Assembly: GCA_964016885.1 (NCBI GenBank)
Contig: OZ024740.1
Location: forward strand, 206,704,191 to 206,768,190
Source: Eledone cirrhosa
Taxonomy: Eukaryota > Mollusca > Cephalopoda > Octopoda > Eledonidae
DNA length: 64,000 bases
Reading direction: 5' to 3'
Shown here: in pieces, positions 23,336-34,756 of the stretch
Layout: each line of letters starts with the position of its first letter
Position numbering within the stretch: the stretch's first letter is position 1
Program-made: the position numbers and the translations under genes
Notes under the pieces: model-generated
Seen by the model: the letters and a program-made list of their open reading frames with translations, nothing else
Database searches by the model: none
Told to the model about the DNA's origin: nothing

Positions 23336-23692
23336 CTATAGCGAGTGTACTGGGTTGTATGAATGTAACAAGGAATACATGGTTTGTGTGTATAATATTT
23401 AATTAACAATGGTAGATAGTATAGTTGACATGTCAAAGAAATAGATGATAGAATGAAACAAAGTTAGTCGTTACCGTTTTGATTGCCAGGCAAACGCGGC
23501 TGGCAGTGGACGCCTGGCTAAGGCCAGGCGCCGGAAGGCAAATGAGAGGCTCTTGGCCTGGTGCCGAAAGGGCAATGAGAGAGTGAGAACTTAAAGTTGT
23601 TAGTTTTATAGGGTTCTGACCAGAAGTTACAGAAAGGGTTCTACTTCACGTCTAGATGTTAATCCAAACAAGGGAGACAACCGCTACAATCC
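23335..23692 (-). mobile_element. solo Gypsy-like LTR
   Basis: On the minus strand it starts TGTAGCGGTTGTCTCCC and ends CAACCCAGTACACTCGCTAT. The internal words CATTTGCC, GGCCTTAGCCAGGCG, AACGGTAAC and TTGACATGTCAAC are shared with the LTR at 56402-56814. ATCCY flanks it on both sides, a plausible 5-bp target duplication. It interrupts the surrounding inverted-repeat element. Confidence 0.7.
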
Positions 23693-23874
23693 CAACGGAT
23701 CAGTTCGGATCTTGCTGTCGAAACGGCCGGAGCTCAGCCGTCGGGGCCCTGACTCTTTTCCTATATATATATATATATATATAGATGAGATTCTACAGGA
23801 CTAGAACTGTTTCATTCTTTAGAAATCATCAGGAATCTGGGTATCAAAAAATAAATATGGTATTTATAGGCCTC

Positions 23875-23877
<3 letters not shown>

Positions 23878-23922
<45 letters not shown>
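23878..23922. repeat. (AT)n centre of a short palindrome
   Basis: The tract is flanked by GGTATTTATAGGCCTCTTCA and its exact complement, forming a hairpin from about 23858 to 23942. Confidence 0.85.
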
Positions 23923-23924
<2 letters not shown>

Positions 23925-24407
23925 GAGGCCTATAAATACCATATTTATTTATCTCCATATTTATTTATCTCCTTATTTATTTATTTATTTATTTATTTAC
24001 TTCTTTCTTTCTTTCTTTATTTTATTCTCGCCTAACAATAGCCTGACACCTAGGTCGTAGAATTTAATTTTTTCTTTACACTTATTTGCTTTTCTTCACT
24101 CTCAGTATTTTTTCTTTCCTATTTCTACCCCCATTGTTCTACCTACCGTTCCGACTTCCTCCCCCTCCCCCTCCCCTGTATCTTCTTTGACCTCATGCCC
24201 AGCTGTAGCTGGCACTACCAACGCTTGATTGGGTCTACTCCACCCCCTCCCCTCTTTCTCCTACTGGCAGGTTTAGCCACCATCTCCCCTACTAATTTGC
24301 AACCACAGAATTACTACTGATTTTTGACAATCACTTTGACCATATATGGAATTACCCCTTGAGAAGATCGGCTATTTAAATACCAGGATAAATGTTCATT
24401 TAGTCCA

Positions 24408-24665
24408 GAATTAGCCGTCGAAACGGCTTGAGCTCAGCTGTCGGGGTCTTACTGGTTCCTATATATATATATATATATATAGGAACAAGTAAGACCCCGA
24501 CGGCTGAGCTCAAGCCGTTTCGACGGCTAATTCACAGAATCAGCCGTCGAAACGGCTTGAGCTCAGCCGTCGGGGTCTTACTTGTTCCTATTACCCACTC
24601 TACTACCCTAAGTATTGAGTACTTTGGTGCGTTATGGTCCACCTGGTTCCTTACCACATTTCCTT
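24408..24665. repeat. hairpin cluster with GACGGCTGAGCTCAAGCCGT motif
   Basis: Arms of about 53 bp at 24408-24462 and 24480-24534 are inverted around an AT tract. A third copy at 24538-24592 continues into the sequence matching 23208-23335 inverted. The motif contains GTCGAAACGG but lacks any CTGANGA, so it is not a hammerhead. Confidence 0.75.
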
Positions 24666-24667
24666 CG

Positions 24668-24706
<39 letters not shown>

Positions 24707-24900
24707 CACACACATATACGCACTTAGAAACCCTACCTATTTAGAGCAGGAAATATTCGCTACACTCATTTTGTCCTAATGCAAGTTATATGATTCATAT
24801 GACTTAATATTCAGTCACCATATTCGAGTTAGATACAGTAATGCTATCTTTGAAGTCACCTGTTATAATTTCATTCAACAAAACCATCAGCTCTCTCTCC

Positions 24901-24951
<51 letters not shown>
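24901..24951 (+). repeat. (CT)n microsatellite
   Basis: Followed by degenerate CTTT units to 25030. Confidence 0.96.
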
Positions 24952-24952
<1 letters not shown>

Positions 24953-25201
24953 GTCTCTCTTCACTCTACTCTCTCACAACCACTATCTCTTTCTTTCTAT
25001 CTTTCTCTTTCTCTTTCTCTTTCTCTATCTATGAAGGTGCCTGGAAAAAACCCGTATCTCCGGAACCCGTGTTCCGATTTACGTGAAGCTTGTTTTTTAT
25101 TCCATTTGTATTGCCATTTCAGAGACAACTTCCTTTCAAAGCATTTTCCCATTATGCGCCGTTTTGGCTGTATCAAATTATAGACAAGCACGCAACCACA
25201 T

Positions 25202-25202
25202 A

Positions 25203-25260
<58 letters not shown>
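25202..25260 (+). repeat. (GTA)n microsatellite
   Basis: About 19 GTA units. Confidence 0.97.
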
Positions 25261-25560
25261 CCACATTTTTAAAGGCAAATACAATAAGAACTTTGTAACG
25301 CGAACTGGCACGAAATTCATTATACTTATTCGCGTGACAGTCATCAACCAACCAAATTATTAAAAAAAAACAAAAAATCCTAGCAATTCGAGCCACTTTT
25401 TCCACATAAAACAGAAATAACTTTCGAACACCAACCAGATGCGAGAAAAACCACAAACACTCCATCTCAATTCTACTTTGAAAAGCATAAGAACTGTGAA
25501 ACCGGTAAAGGAAACAAATGAACATTCTTAAAAAGACTCTAGTTGCATTTTCGATTTCTT
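25261..25560. other. unassigned sequence
   Basis: No gene or element recognised; short frames on both strands lack known motifs. Confidence 0.4.
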
Positions 25561-25562
25561 TT

Positions 25563-25614
<52 letters not shown>

Positions 25615-25624
25615 CCGTGCAAGC

Positions 25625-26190
25625 ATGGATATATATCTTGCTCAGAACATTGACCGCCTGGAAACTGTTCAGAGACGAGCAACCAAGCGAATACCCTCCA
25701 TCAGGCATCTACCATACTCTGAACGCCTTGCTTCCCTGGGCACAGATATATTGAAGCTCTGACGTCTGGCAACTGACTTGGTAAACACCCACAAAATTAT
25801 TAACCATCTTGCCAACAAGAACCCTGTGTACCTTTTTGATTTCCATGTGTCTAACACACGTGGGCATGCCAAGAAAGTCAGAAAACAGCACAGCTCCCAT
25901 AACTTTCAGAAACATTTTTTCACGTGCAGTGTTGCTGAAGCATGGAACAAACTACCTGCATCAGTTATTAGCTGTCGAGGCACTGCATCCTTTAAAACGT
26001 CCATACTTTCTGAGATTCGCCAACACTACACCTAATATTCCCCCTCCATATACACGCACACATGTATATCATGACTCATACACTATTCACTTCCCTGACA
26101 TTTGTATATTATTCTATGCACTATACATGCACCTTTGATGAGTTGTAGTGCACCTGGGCACTGTACAAATAATTTCAATATTATTATATT
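25625..26190 (+). pseudogene. CR1/Jockey-group LINE 3' fragment, plus strand
   Basis: Translation reads DRLETVQRRATKRIPSIRHL, then YSERLASLGTDILKL, a stop, then LATDLVNTHKIINHLANKNP, ending FKTSILSEIRQHYT and a stop near 26033. A 3' UTR of about 150 bp runs to ACTGTACAAATAATTTCAA and a TATTATATT tail. The C-terminal block is longer and better preserved than in the 22113 copy. It is 5'-truncated next to an AT microsatellite. Confidence 0.85.
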
Positions 26191-26197
26191 ATTTATA

Positions 26198-26421
<224 letters not shown>

Positions 26422-26434
26422 AATAAGAAAAATC

Positions 26435-27998
26435 ACAAATTTATTCAAATGGACATAGCAAGTTACTACTCATCTATTACACCTAACCTCTTGAATAAGG
26501 CTTTGTCTTATGCTTACAAACATACAGATCTAACTTGCGAGGAGAATAATATCATATTAAACGGCTAGAAGAACCCTAATTAATTTTAATAGGAATAGAA
26601 ATTTTGACATTACCATGGGATCATCTGACTCTGCACAAATTACCGAGCTTCTGGGAATTTTTATCCTCAATATGGTAAATAGAAAATTGCTGGAGATTAC
26701 CGGTGGTTTATATAGGGATGATATTTTATTTATTGTAGTTAAGCATAGCAATACAGAACTAAATAGGTTAAGAAAACAATAATAGAATTCTTTAAAAATT
26801 ATGACCTCAAATTAGAAGTTGAAAGTAGCACTAAAGTAGTTAACTTCCTTGATGTCATCCTTAATTTAAATACAGGACTATATTACCCCTTCCATAAGCC
26901 CAATGAAAACCTAAATTATGTTAACTATTACTCAAATAACCCTAAATTCGTGAAAAATGCAATAGTCAATAGTGTTCAAAAACGCTCAACTAGATTATCT
27001 GCTAACAAATCCATTTTTGATGAAAAAGCTGGATATTATAATGAGGCATTACATAAGGCAGGATATAAAAATAATATTGAACATCTAGATAATAGTAATT
27101 CGAATTATAAATTAGGTAAAAATACGAATAACATAAATAAAGTGGACTCTAAAAATTATTTAAATAGAAATAAAAATACTAATGTCATGAATAAATCTCG
27201 GGAAAAAAATCAGAACCAAAGCAGTTATTTGGTATGCACCTCCTGCGTCTTTAGCTATCAAAACACCCCTGGCAAATTTATTTTTTAAGGCTTTAGATAA
27301 ATGCTTTCCCAGTACACATAAATACCATTCTATATTCAATAGAATTAAGCTATCTTATTCTACAGCTATGAATATGGCCCAGAACATTGCAAAAATAAAT
27401 AGTAGAATTCTTAATCATAACCAACAAACAATTAGGGACAATGGCAATATTAACATTAACAATAATATTGATACTATGAATAACAATAACATTAATTTAA
27501 GCACTCACAATAGAACACCTCCAAGTATTAGCAGTGATAACGTGTACAGTTTAAATTATAGTAATAACAGTAAATCGAAATGTAACTGCAAAATAATTGT
27601 CTTGATAAGAACCTAGTTTATAAATGTACCGTTAAAACAAATAACACCACCTACAACTATATAGGTGCAACTTCATCGAGCTTTAAATTAAGATATTCGA
27701 ATCACAAACACTCTTTTTCGAATCCGGATAAGAAATTCTCAACCTCTTTATCACAACTTATATGGTCCTTAAAAGACAAAAATTTAGAGTACTCAATATT
27801 TTGGTCAAAACTTTGTAATAGCTAAGTCTACGTAAATTCCTCAGTATAACCTAACTGCAATCTTTGCGATGAGGAGACCCTATTAATAATTACTAATTAT
27901 GATAACTTAATTAACAAAAAACGTGAATTATTCTCAAATTGCTTGCACAAAGCTACATCTACATTCCAAGCTTCAGAAAAAATCAGGAAAAAACATTG
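26435..27998 (+). pseudogene. Penelope-like element 1 (PLE1): RT and GIY-YIG endonuclease, decayed
   Basis: The order matches a Penelope-like protein. Motif A is QMDIASYYSSITPNLLNKAL (from 26446). The motif B region is NFDITMGSSDSAQITELL (26598 on) and motif C is GLYRDDILFIV (26709 on). Then come VVNFLDVILNLNTGLYYPFH and SANKSIFDEKAGYYNEALHK (about 27000-27060), a Lys/Asn-rich linker, a CNCK cysteine motif, and the endonuclease TYNYIGATSSSFKLRYSNHK (about 27650-27705). CNLCDEE and a conserved C-terminus end near 27998. At least four frameshifts or stops break it. It is 5'-truncated at an AT/GA microsatellite. The Asn-rich linker suggests drift in AT-rich DNA. Confidence 0.88.
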
Positions 27999-29261
27999 AA
28001 TAAATGTGAAATGATTTAGACGTTTATTAATAACTCTGAGCGTGAAACAATATTGTCTCAGATTAAAAATTCTTGTAATGCTTTTATTATTTATACTATT
28101 ATTATTAGATTAAGGGTTTCTACCTTAACATCGAAATTGTTAACCTGATCTCTTGTTGAGTACCTATGACCTTTTGATTGTTTAAATACATTTAATTTTG
28201 GTTTTTGTATTTTCTAAATCTTATATCTTATATATTTCATACCTCGAATGTATTCAGACTTGTAAACCGTTTAATTACTTTGAATGGTTGTTTATGATTC
28301 ACGAGGATATGATTATACATTTATAGTATAAAAGTCTCCTTAGATCCAAGTTGATACATTTCTTTATACTTAAATTGATGTAAAATTTTAAATGCAGTAA
28401 AATATAGTTGAATCAAATTTATAACACTCTTAACAATAATTATACTATATATAAGTGACTAATATCATTTTAAACCTTAAACTTTATAGTCTATATATAA
28501 ATTATACAAATGTGTATATCTAGATAAATCTGGTTTAATAATATCTTATTAAATACATTTATACATCTTAATTTTAATGTTTTTTAACTAATAGATTGAT
28601 TATATTCTTAATTTTAATATACTTTTAAATATACTTGTGATTACCTTTGGAGTTATGATAAACATAAATTTATCTCTTTCGCGTTACATTTGCTTGAACT
28701 CTGATATAATACAATAATATAAATCCTTTAAAATTTTATAATCTAAAATCTTATGTAATTTGATTAATTGACTATTTCTATTTAACTTAAGATTTGAAAA
28801 TAAATGGTCACGCATCATGTGCCTAAATACCCCCCCCCCCTATCTAATTATACGCTATTTATATGTTACAATGCATATCTTCCTCCCTTTGTTTATATGA
28901 TTAAACTTATTTTCCTCTCTCTATCATTTGATCATTTCTCCCTTCTCTTGTTCCTACGATCAAATCTCCCTCCTTTTCTCTCTTTCCTCATGATTTGCGA
29001 TCTCTCACTTCCACTATCTACAATAATGAGGTATGCATATATTATTATTATTTAAATTTTTAACAGTTATATAAGTTTATTTATTATATATTATTAGTTA
29101 TTTATATATCTTTATACACGTTCTCATACGCACCCTCTGTATTATATGTAATTTTTCATGTTTCAACTTAAAGTATATAAATATTGAGTTTTGTCATAAC
29201 TAATCACTGCCATGACTAAATTATAACCATCAACATAGTCAAGGTATGTCAGGCATCAGCT
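27999..29261. other. AT-rich 3' region of PLE1
   Basis: No coding signal apart from a short pyrimidine-rich frame (28804-29055) without known motifs. It connects the PLE1 coding end to the hammerhead at 29262. The AT-rich stretch at 39150-41070 ends in the same hammerhead type, so both may be PLE tails. Confidence 0.5.
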
Positions 29262-29327
29262 TATTTTATCTGATGAGGACGTACTGTTGAAATAGCTCAG
29301 TACCTCTGAAATATGTATAATAAAATA
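29262..29327 (+). ncRNA. hammerhead ribozyme, type I, PLE1 tail
   Basis: Stem I pairs TATTTTAT (29262-29269) with ATAAAATA (29320-29327), eight pairs. The core CTGATGA is at 29270-29276. Stem II pairs GGACGTACTG with CAGTACCTCT, nine of ten counting one G-T, across an 11-nt loop. GAAA is at 29308-29311. Stem III is AT/AT with a 4-nt loop, and the cleavage nucleotide is A29319. It lies 1.26 kb downstream of the PLE1 coding end, on the same strand, where hammerheads of Penelope-like elements are expected. Confidence 0.82.
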
Positions 29328-29455
29328 TATTTGATCACATGAATGTCTATATATATATATATATATATATTACTTCATAATTACTAAACGGACTACCGTC
29401 CGTTTAGGATATATATATATATATATTTATGTAATAAACAACATAAGGTAATTAT

Positions 29456-29514
29456 TTCATTTACCAGTGGTTTCTTGAAAGCAAACAAATTTTGCTTTCA
29501 ATCATCAGAATGAA
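29456..29514 (-). ncRNA. hammerhead ribozyme, type I (minus strand)
   Basis: On the minus strand, CTGATGA (29508 to 29502), eight perfect stem II pairs (TTGAAAGC with GCTTTCAA), GAAA (29474 to 29471), stem III ACC/GGT with triloop ACT, and cleavage nucleotide A at 29462. Stem I has at least six pairs. Confidence 0.88.
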
Positions 29515-29519
29515 AAAAA

Positions 29520-29576
29520 TCATTCTGATGATTGAAAGCAAAATTTGTTTGCTTTCAAGAAACGACTGGTAAATGA
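29520..29576 (+). ncRNA. hammerhead ribozyme, type I (plus strand)
   Basis: Stem I pairs TCATT (29520-29524) with AATGA (29572-29576). CTGATGA is 29525-29531. Stem II, 29532-29539 with 29551-29558, pairs eight of eight across an 11-nt loop. GAAA is 29559-29562. Stem III is AC/GT with loop GACTG, and the cleavage nucleotide is A29571. Every invariant core base is present. Confidence 0.9.
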
Positions 29577-29673
29577 AATAATTACCTTATGTTGTTTATT
29601 ACATAACTATTAAGCTCTGTAACCTACATAGAGCACTCTTTTTTCCTGGACCTTTCCGACGGAATTACTTCAT

Positions 29674-29705
<32 letters not shown>

Positions 29706-29741
29706 GATAAAGAACACAAGAGCGTCTACAACATCAAAAGA

Positions 29742-29802
29742 TTTTTATTGGCTTACAATGTTTCTTCCTTACGTAACCGTAGGATTGGTCAGAGCTCTAA
29801 AA
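29742..29802 (-). ncRNA. hammerhead-like motif, core mutated (left arm)
   Basis: The inverse of 30874-30933, except that the core reads CTGACCA (29792 to 29786) instead of CTGACGA. The invariant G of the core is therefore C, which should abolish self-cleavage. GAAA (29764 to 29761) is intact. Confidence 0.7.
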
Positions 29803-30873
29803 GGGGTTTGATTGGTGTTATGGACTCTACCAACCAAACATTCAAGAACAAAGAGTAAAGAGAGTAAAGAGCAAAAGTAGGGGACGATAAGTCTAATTTT
29901 GGTGCGGGAGGGTAGGGTGTGGGTCCTTGTTTACTAGCTGCGGTCATATTCATTCCCGGGAGTCGAGTGGTTAGCTGAACCATAGATGGGGTGGCGTCGA
30001 TAGTATGGTGCAGAGGGTGTGCAGAGGCTACACAAACACAAAGGGCATACAATATATATATATATATAACGGAGGAGAAAGTACATGAGGTAATTAGAAA
30101 TGGAAAAAGAGTAATAATAATAATCTATAATTAATAATGTATAATAAGGCATGGGGAAGATTACACTATAATAAGGTATAAAAGTAAGAATAAGGTAAAA
30201 TATAAAGGAGGATAAAAGTGTAAATAATAAAGATAAAAAATATATATGTAAAAAAATATATAGAGAATATATAAAGAAATATAAGCGAGTATTTGGAGGG
30301 GAAAACACAATGTAAAAAAACCGATTTTTTCAAATAAAAATAAAAATATTATAATTATGGGGGGAGAAAACGGGATAGAGAAATATGATCAAATATATTC
30401 TTTATATATTCTCTATATATTTTTTTACATATATATTTTTTATCTTTATTATTTCCACTTTTATCCTCCTTTATATTTTACCTTATTCTTACTTTTATAC
30501 CTTATTATAGTGTAATCTTCCCCATGCCTTATTATACATTATTAATTATAGATTATTATTATTACTCTTTTTCCATTTCTAATTACCTCATGTACTTTCT
30601 CCTCCGTTATATATATATATATATTGTATGCCCTTTGTGTTTGTGTAGCCTCTGCACACCCTCTGCACCATACTATCAACGCCACCCCATCTATGGTTCA
30701 GCTAACCACTCGACTCCCGAGAATGAATATGACCGCAGCTAGTAAACAAGGACCCACACCCTACCCTGCCGCACCAAAATTAGACTTATCGTCCCCTACT
30801 TTTGCTCTTTACTCTCTTTACTCTTTGTTCTTGAATGTTTGGTTGGTAGAGTCCATAACACCAATCAAACCCC

Positions 30874-30933
30874 TTTTATAGCTCTGACGAATCCTACGGT
30901 TACGTAAGGAAGAAACATTGTAAGCCAATAAAA
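30874..30933 (+). ncRNA. hammerhead ribozyme, type I (right arm)
   Basis: Stem I is TTTTAT/ATAAAA plus GCT/AGC with an A versus CA internal loop, like the stem I bulges of natural type I hammerheads. CTGACGA is 30884-30890. Stem II is TCCT/AGGA then ACG/CGT with one bulged A and loop GTTA. GAAA is 30912-30915. Stem III is AC/GT with triloop ATT, and the cleavage nucleotide is A30922. The base of stem II is an A-A mismatch. Confidence 0.78.
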
Positions 30934-31068
30934 ATCTTTTGATGTTGTAGACGCTCTTGTGTTCTTTATCATATATACGGCTCTGCTCCAAAGCATAGAG
31001 CTAATTATTATGCTGCCAATACCTTAATGGGACACGGGTATACAATACCTAACTCCTATTAACCTAAG

Positions 31069-31194
<126 letters not shown>

Positions 31195-31299
31195 TATTAA
31201 ATATTTACTCTACGGTTCTTATATATTTGATATATATTTATCCTTATCGAGCCCTCTTTGGATTTTAGTCTTCAAATTTATTATTATTACTATATATAT

Positions 31300-32225
31300 A
31301 TAATATTGTTATCATCCCTAACACTCGCCTGTCTGTCATCCTCCTAACTGCTATCTCCTCTTTCTCTCGCATCCTTCGCCCTGCCTTTTCCACCCCCTGG
31401 CTTGACCTTCTTGACCACTTCCTGTTGCGCGCACACCCCCACAACTCTCTACTTCCTCCGCACTATTCCACGGATTCTACATAACTGGTCACACGCTCCA
31501 GACATCCACCTTCTTATACTCGGATTTTTCACCATCTGTTGATATACTCACCGGGAAAACATTCAGGAACACACACACTTACACTATCTTCGCAACACGC
31601 AACCATACGGTCCCACGTATCCACACCACACAAAACACGCACACACACGTGCGTATCCTCACATACACATACCCGGCCTCCGGACTCCGCACGGCTCCAC
31701 TTTCCCACCCCTCCGACCCCTCTCCATCCAAACGCACACACTGACTTACACCCCACCCCATGTACACACTGTTTTCCTATTACCTAAATATGGAACCTCG
31801 TTCATCCCCAAACTCTCACACTCACATCCACACATCCACACACACACGTACATATACACACACACACCACCTTCCGCCCTTCCCGTTCGAACCCCCTGTC
31901 TCCTTCTCCCCTCCCCTCCATCCACCCACCACCACCCCCTACACGCCTCACACCATTTCACCACTTGCTTCATTTGAATTTTTTTTACCCTCTTTTTAAC
32001 TTTTTTTCCTTCTTTTAAATTCCCCCTCCCCTTTTACTGTCTTTCCACCACTCCCCCTCACACCCTCGGAACTGTTTTCCTCCCCACTTTTCTCCTGATA
32101 AAGGGCTTATGCTCGAAACGTCGTCCCCCACCCCTACTCTCAAGCGTGAACCTAATACTAACACTGTTTTTACTGTACTCTTCGTTATTGTTTTTGTTTT
32201 TTGTTTTAACTTATACATCTATATA
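31300..32225 (+). other. pyrimidine-rich region, possibly a PLE 3' tail
   Basis: C-rich and low complexity, with ACAC and CCACC words and no coding signal. It ends with CTCCTGATAAAGGGCTTATG and CTCGAAACGTCG (32092-32126), a hammerhead-like arrangement with a mutated core (CTGATAA). CAAGCGTGAACC (32141 on) parallels CAAGCGTTAAACC at 41962. The composition resembles the minus strand beyond PLE3 (52640-52822). Confidence 0.4.
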
Positions 32226-32234
32226 TATATATAA

Positions 32235-32553
32235 ATACCCCCTCCGCCTCCGTGGTATTTTCTTTGGGGTTATAAGAGGCTTAGCTCTGTTTCTCGACCG
32301 TTATATCGCGTGACTATCTCCCCCTCCGCCTTTTGGGATTCTTTCTCACGTCGTGTAGACGCGTTCTTGAGACTAGTAAAATGAGGAATCCTCTTGATAA
32401 GTCGGCAGACCTCGCAAGGACTCTATATCTTTATGATGTATTATTTTTGTTTATGCCACGAAACTACGTAGTCGAGGAATCTAGGAGCAGTTTAGGTATG
32501 ATACATTTTATTACTAATTATATCTAAATGTTTCTTCTCTCTTCATAATGTAT
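32235..32553 (+). repeat. 319-bp direct repeat, copy A
   Basis: Nearly identical to 32828-33146 (only about five differences seen). Starts ATACCCCCTCCGCCTCCGTG. The two copies flank 274 bp. This is LTR-like geometry, but there is no TG...CA border and no CTGANGA/GAAA pair on either strand. Confidence 0.85.
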
Positions 32554-32827
32554 TTTTAACTCTGATACTGGTTCAGTCTAGTTCAACCGGATTGGTCTGT
32601 CCCAGTCATTCATTGAGCAACATCGGTGAAGTTGGCACCCTTAACTCACGGTTGGGTGCGGATGCATTCATGTATATGTGTGTGTCCGCATGTATCTGTG
32701 TGTTTCTAAATATATTGTTAATAACTCCCTCTGGTCGAGCAATCTTTGAAGTGTGGGGACTGCTGGAAAGCTTCCATTACTCATACTTCTCGCCTCCTTC
32801 ACCACCTCTTCTACGGCTTCGATATAC

Positions 32828-33254
<427 letters not shown>

Positions 33255-33409
33255 GGTTGGGATGCTTAGAGCGTCCGTATACGGTAGGCCATTTGAGCAC
33301 TCGATGCTTTTACAGAGCAGAGTATAATATCACATATATCATTATACAATACTTTGCTCCCCATAGTTACCTCCCTTTACATTCTGATTTTAAATTGTGT
33401 CAAATACCG

Positions 33410-33545
33410 TGCAAGCATGGCTGTGTTAAATTGAGTCAATATCCGTGCAAGCATGGCTGTGTGGTTAAAGAGTTCTTAGCAATCATATGTTTCCAGGTCG
33501 ATTCCTATCGCGTGGATCCTTGGCCAAGTGAACTCTATAATCCTC
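33410..33545 (+). mobile_element. SINE head, second tRNA-derived family
   Basis: CATGGCTGTGTGGTTAAAGA (box A) and TTCCAGGTCGATTCCTAT (box B) followed by CGCGTGGATCCTTGGCCAAG, the layout of the abundant squid/octopus SINE with a GGCTGTGTGGT head. A 33-bp segment containing CCGTGCAAGCATGGCTGTGT is duplicated just upstream. Confidence 0.7.
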
Positions 33546-33677
33546 AGTATATTTTTTACAAATCTGACTGTCGCCTTTCTTATTTTACGGAGGAAATCAG
33601 CAGTGCGGGGCCCAAGGGCGCCATGATGTCAGCGGAGACCGGTTCAAAGAGAAAGCGGTCGGTCAGGCACTGGTATT

Positions 33678-33931
33678 TAACTATCTTCCTGTCCTCTGCT
33701 TTGAGGGCAGCGGAGTCCGGATTTGTGGCCGAAGCGACAAGGCTGGAGGCGGAGAGAAGCGACGCCGCGTCTCACAGGGATTTACCTCCTTCGAAAGGAA
33801 AGAGGGTTAATCCGTCGGAACTATTACTATCGTCACGGTCGAGGCCAGCTGACTCCAGTTGGGAGGGGAAGCTGGCTGCGTCGAGGCTCCTCTTGATGCT
33901 GCCATTTATAGCGGCGTGTCGGGGGGATACG
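33678..33931 (-). repeat. 254-bp direct repeat, copy A (LINE-derived)
   Basis: Identical or nearly so to 34757-35010. On the minus strand it translates to DAASLLSASSLVASATNPDS and AALKAEDRKIVKY. This resembles RARATASAAERNNILKYRVL in the LINE tail at 62699-63050, so both are probably C-terminal fragments of related LINEs. Confidence 0.6.
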
Positions 33932-34021
33932 GCCTGCAACTAAGGCAGCAAGATAACGGAACTCAACAACATTGATCGGATCAACTGGAACAATCATCGT
34001 CGTAACCGACGGAGTGTCTCA

Positions 34022-34087
34022 GTATGTATGTATGTATGTATGTATGTATGTATGTATGTATGTATGTATGTATGTATGTATGTATGC
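34022..34087 (+). repeat. (TATG)n microsatellite
   Basis: About 16 GTAT units. Confidence 0.97.
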
Positions 34088-34395
34088 ATTGTTGTATGTG
34101 TGTATGTTAGTGTTTGATGAATCACACACATGCATGTATATAGCTTACTTATATGGAGTTTATCATGCACACACATACGCGAGATTGCGTGTGTGTTTAC
34201 ATATTGGTTACATGTCTGATGATGATTTCAAACAGGTAGAATGTTACAAATAATGGGAGAATGTCAGAATGAGTTAATTGACATCAGTAAGTAACTGATA
34301 ATTATTTATTTAACCGACTGTAATCATGTTAACGTTAGCCTTGACAGACTTTAAAATCAGAATGTAAAGGGAGGTAACTACGGGGAGCAAAGTAT

Positions 34396-34535
34396 TCTTT
34401 CTAAAACTGGGACAAGGCCGACAAATTAGGGCCAGAAGAAAGTTGATTATATCGAACCCAGCACTTATTTTATCGACCCCGGAAGTATAAACTGCAAAGT
34501 TGACCTCGGTGGGATTTGAACTTAAAGAACCAAGT
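34396..34535 (-). mobile_element. old SINE fragment, minus strand
   Basis: GTTCAAATCCCACCGAGG (box B) and GGGTCGATAAAATAAGTGC are preserved; the head and the exact ends are lost. Confidence 0.7.
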
Positions 34536-34756
34536 AGAACTAATAGAACTAAAAGATGTAGTAACCAATAGTAATAAATAAGCGAGTATAATATATATGG
34601 CTATCTACCTAATTATCTTAAAATCACTTGACCTTTAACTCTACAAAATACTTCAGCAATGTTGGTATAGTCACTGCCTCCTCCTCTCTCGCTCTCCCCA
34701 TCTCTCACTATGTGCGTAATATGTGTTCCTGTAATATATTCATATACAACAGATCC

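Larger units (their letters stand above)
29431..29675. mobile_element. fold-back element with a hammerhead in each arm (copy 2)
   Basis: The arms (about 29431-29516 and 29519-29606) are near-perfect inverted copies with almost no loop. The right-hand extension (AAGCTCTGTAACCTACATAG through ACGGAATTACTTCATT) matches that of the 8528 copy. This copy lacks the central stem segment (about 55 bp) present between the hammerheads in copy 1. AT microsatellites abut both ends. Confidence 0.82.
29705..30971. mobile_element. large inverted-repeat element, about 570-bp arms
   Basis: Arms 29705-30272 and 30400-30971 are inverted copies at roughly 98% identity, around a 127-bp centre. The ends read GATAAAGAACACAAGAGCG inward from both sides. 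Each arm holds a hammerhead near its outer edge, intact on the right and mutated on the left (separate entries). Open frames of up to 124 codons in the arms mirror each other and have no known domain. A Penelope-like inverted dimer is the favoured reading; a foldback DNA transposon or an assembly fold-back artefact are alternatives. Confidence 0.8.
33348..34396. mobile_element. element bounded by 47-bp inverted repeats
   Basis: AATACTTTGCTCCCCATAGT through GATTTTAAA at 33348-33394 is inverted at 34350-34396 with one mismatch. The 955-bp interior holds a SINE head, a LINE-like segment and a TGTA microsatellite, so it is composite. No transposase. Confidence 0.55.

Noticed and set aside
24408..24592. 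Hammerhead ribozyme because of GTCGAAACGG
   Set aside because: No CTGANGA partner at a workable distance on either strand.
33257..33943. 228-residue protein as a host gene
   Set aside because: The frame runs through a SINE head and a LINE-derived direct repeat on the wrong strand.
34205..34240. CTGATGATGATTTC as a ribozyme core
   Set aside because: No GAAA follows within range.
33972..34253. Open frame with Met-Tyr-Val-Cys repeats as a possible gene
   Set aside because: It is the translation of a (TATG)n microsatellite and its flanks; no domain and no continuation.
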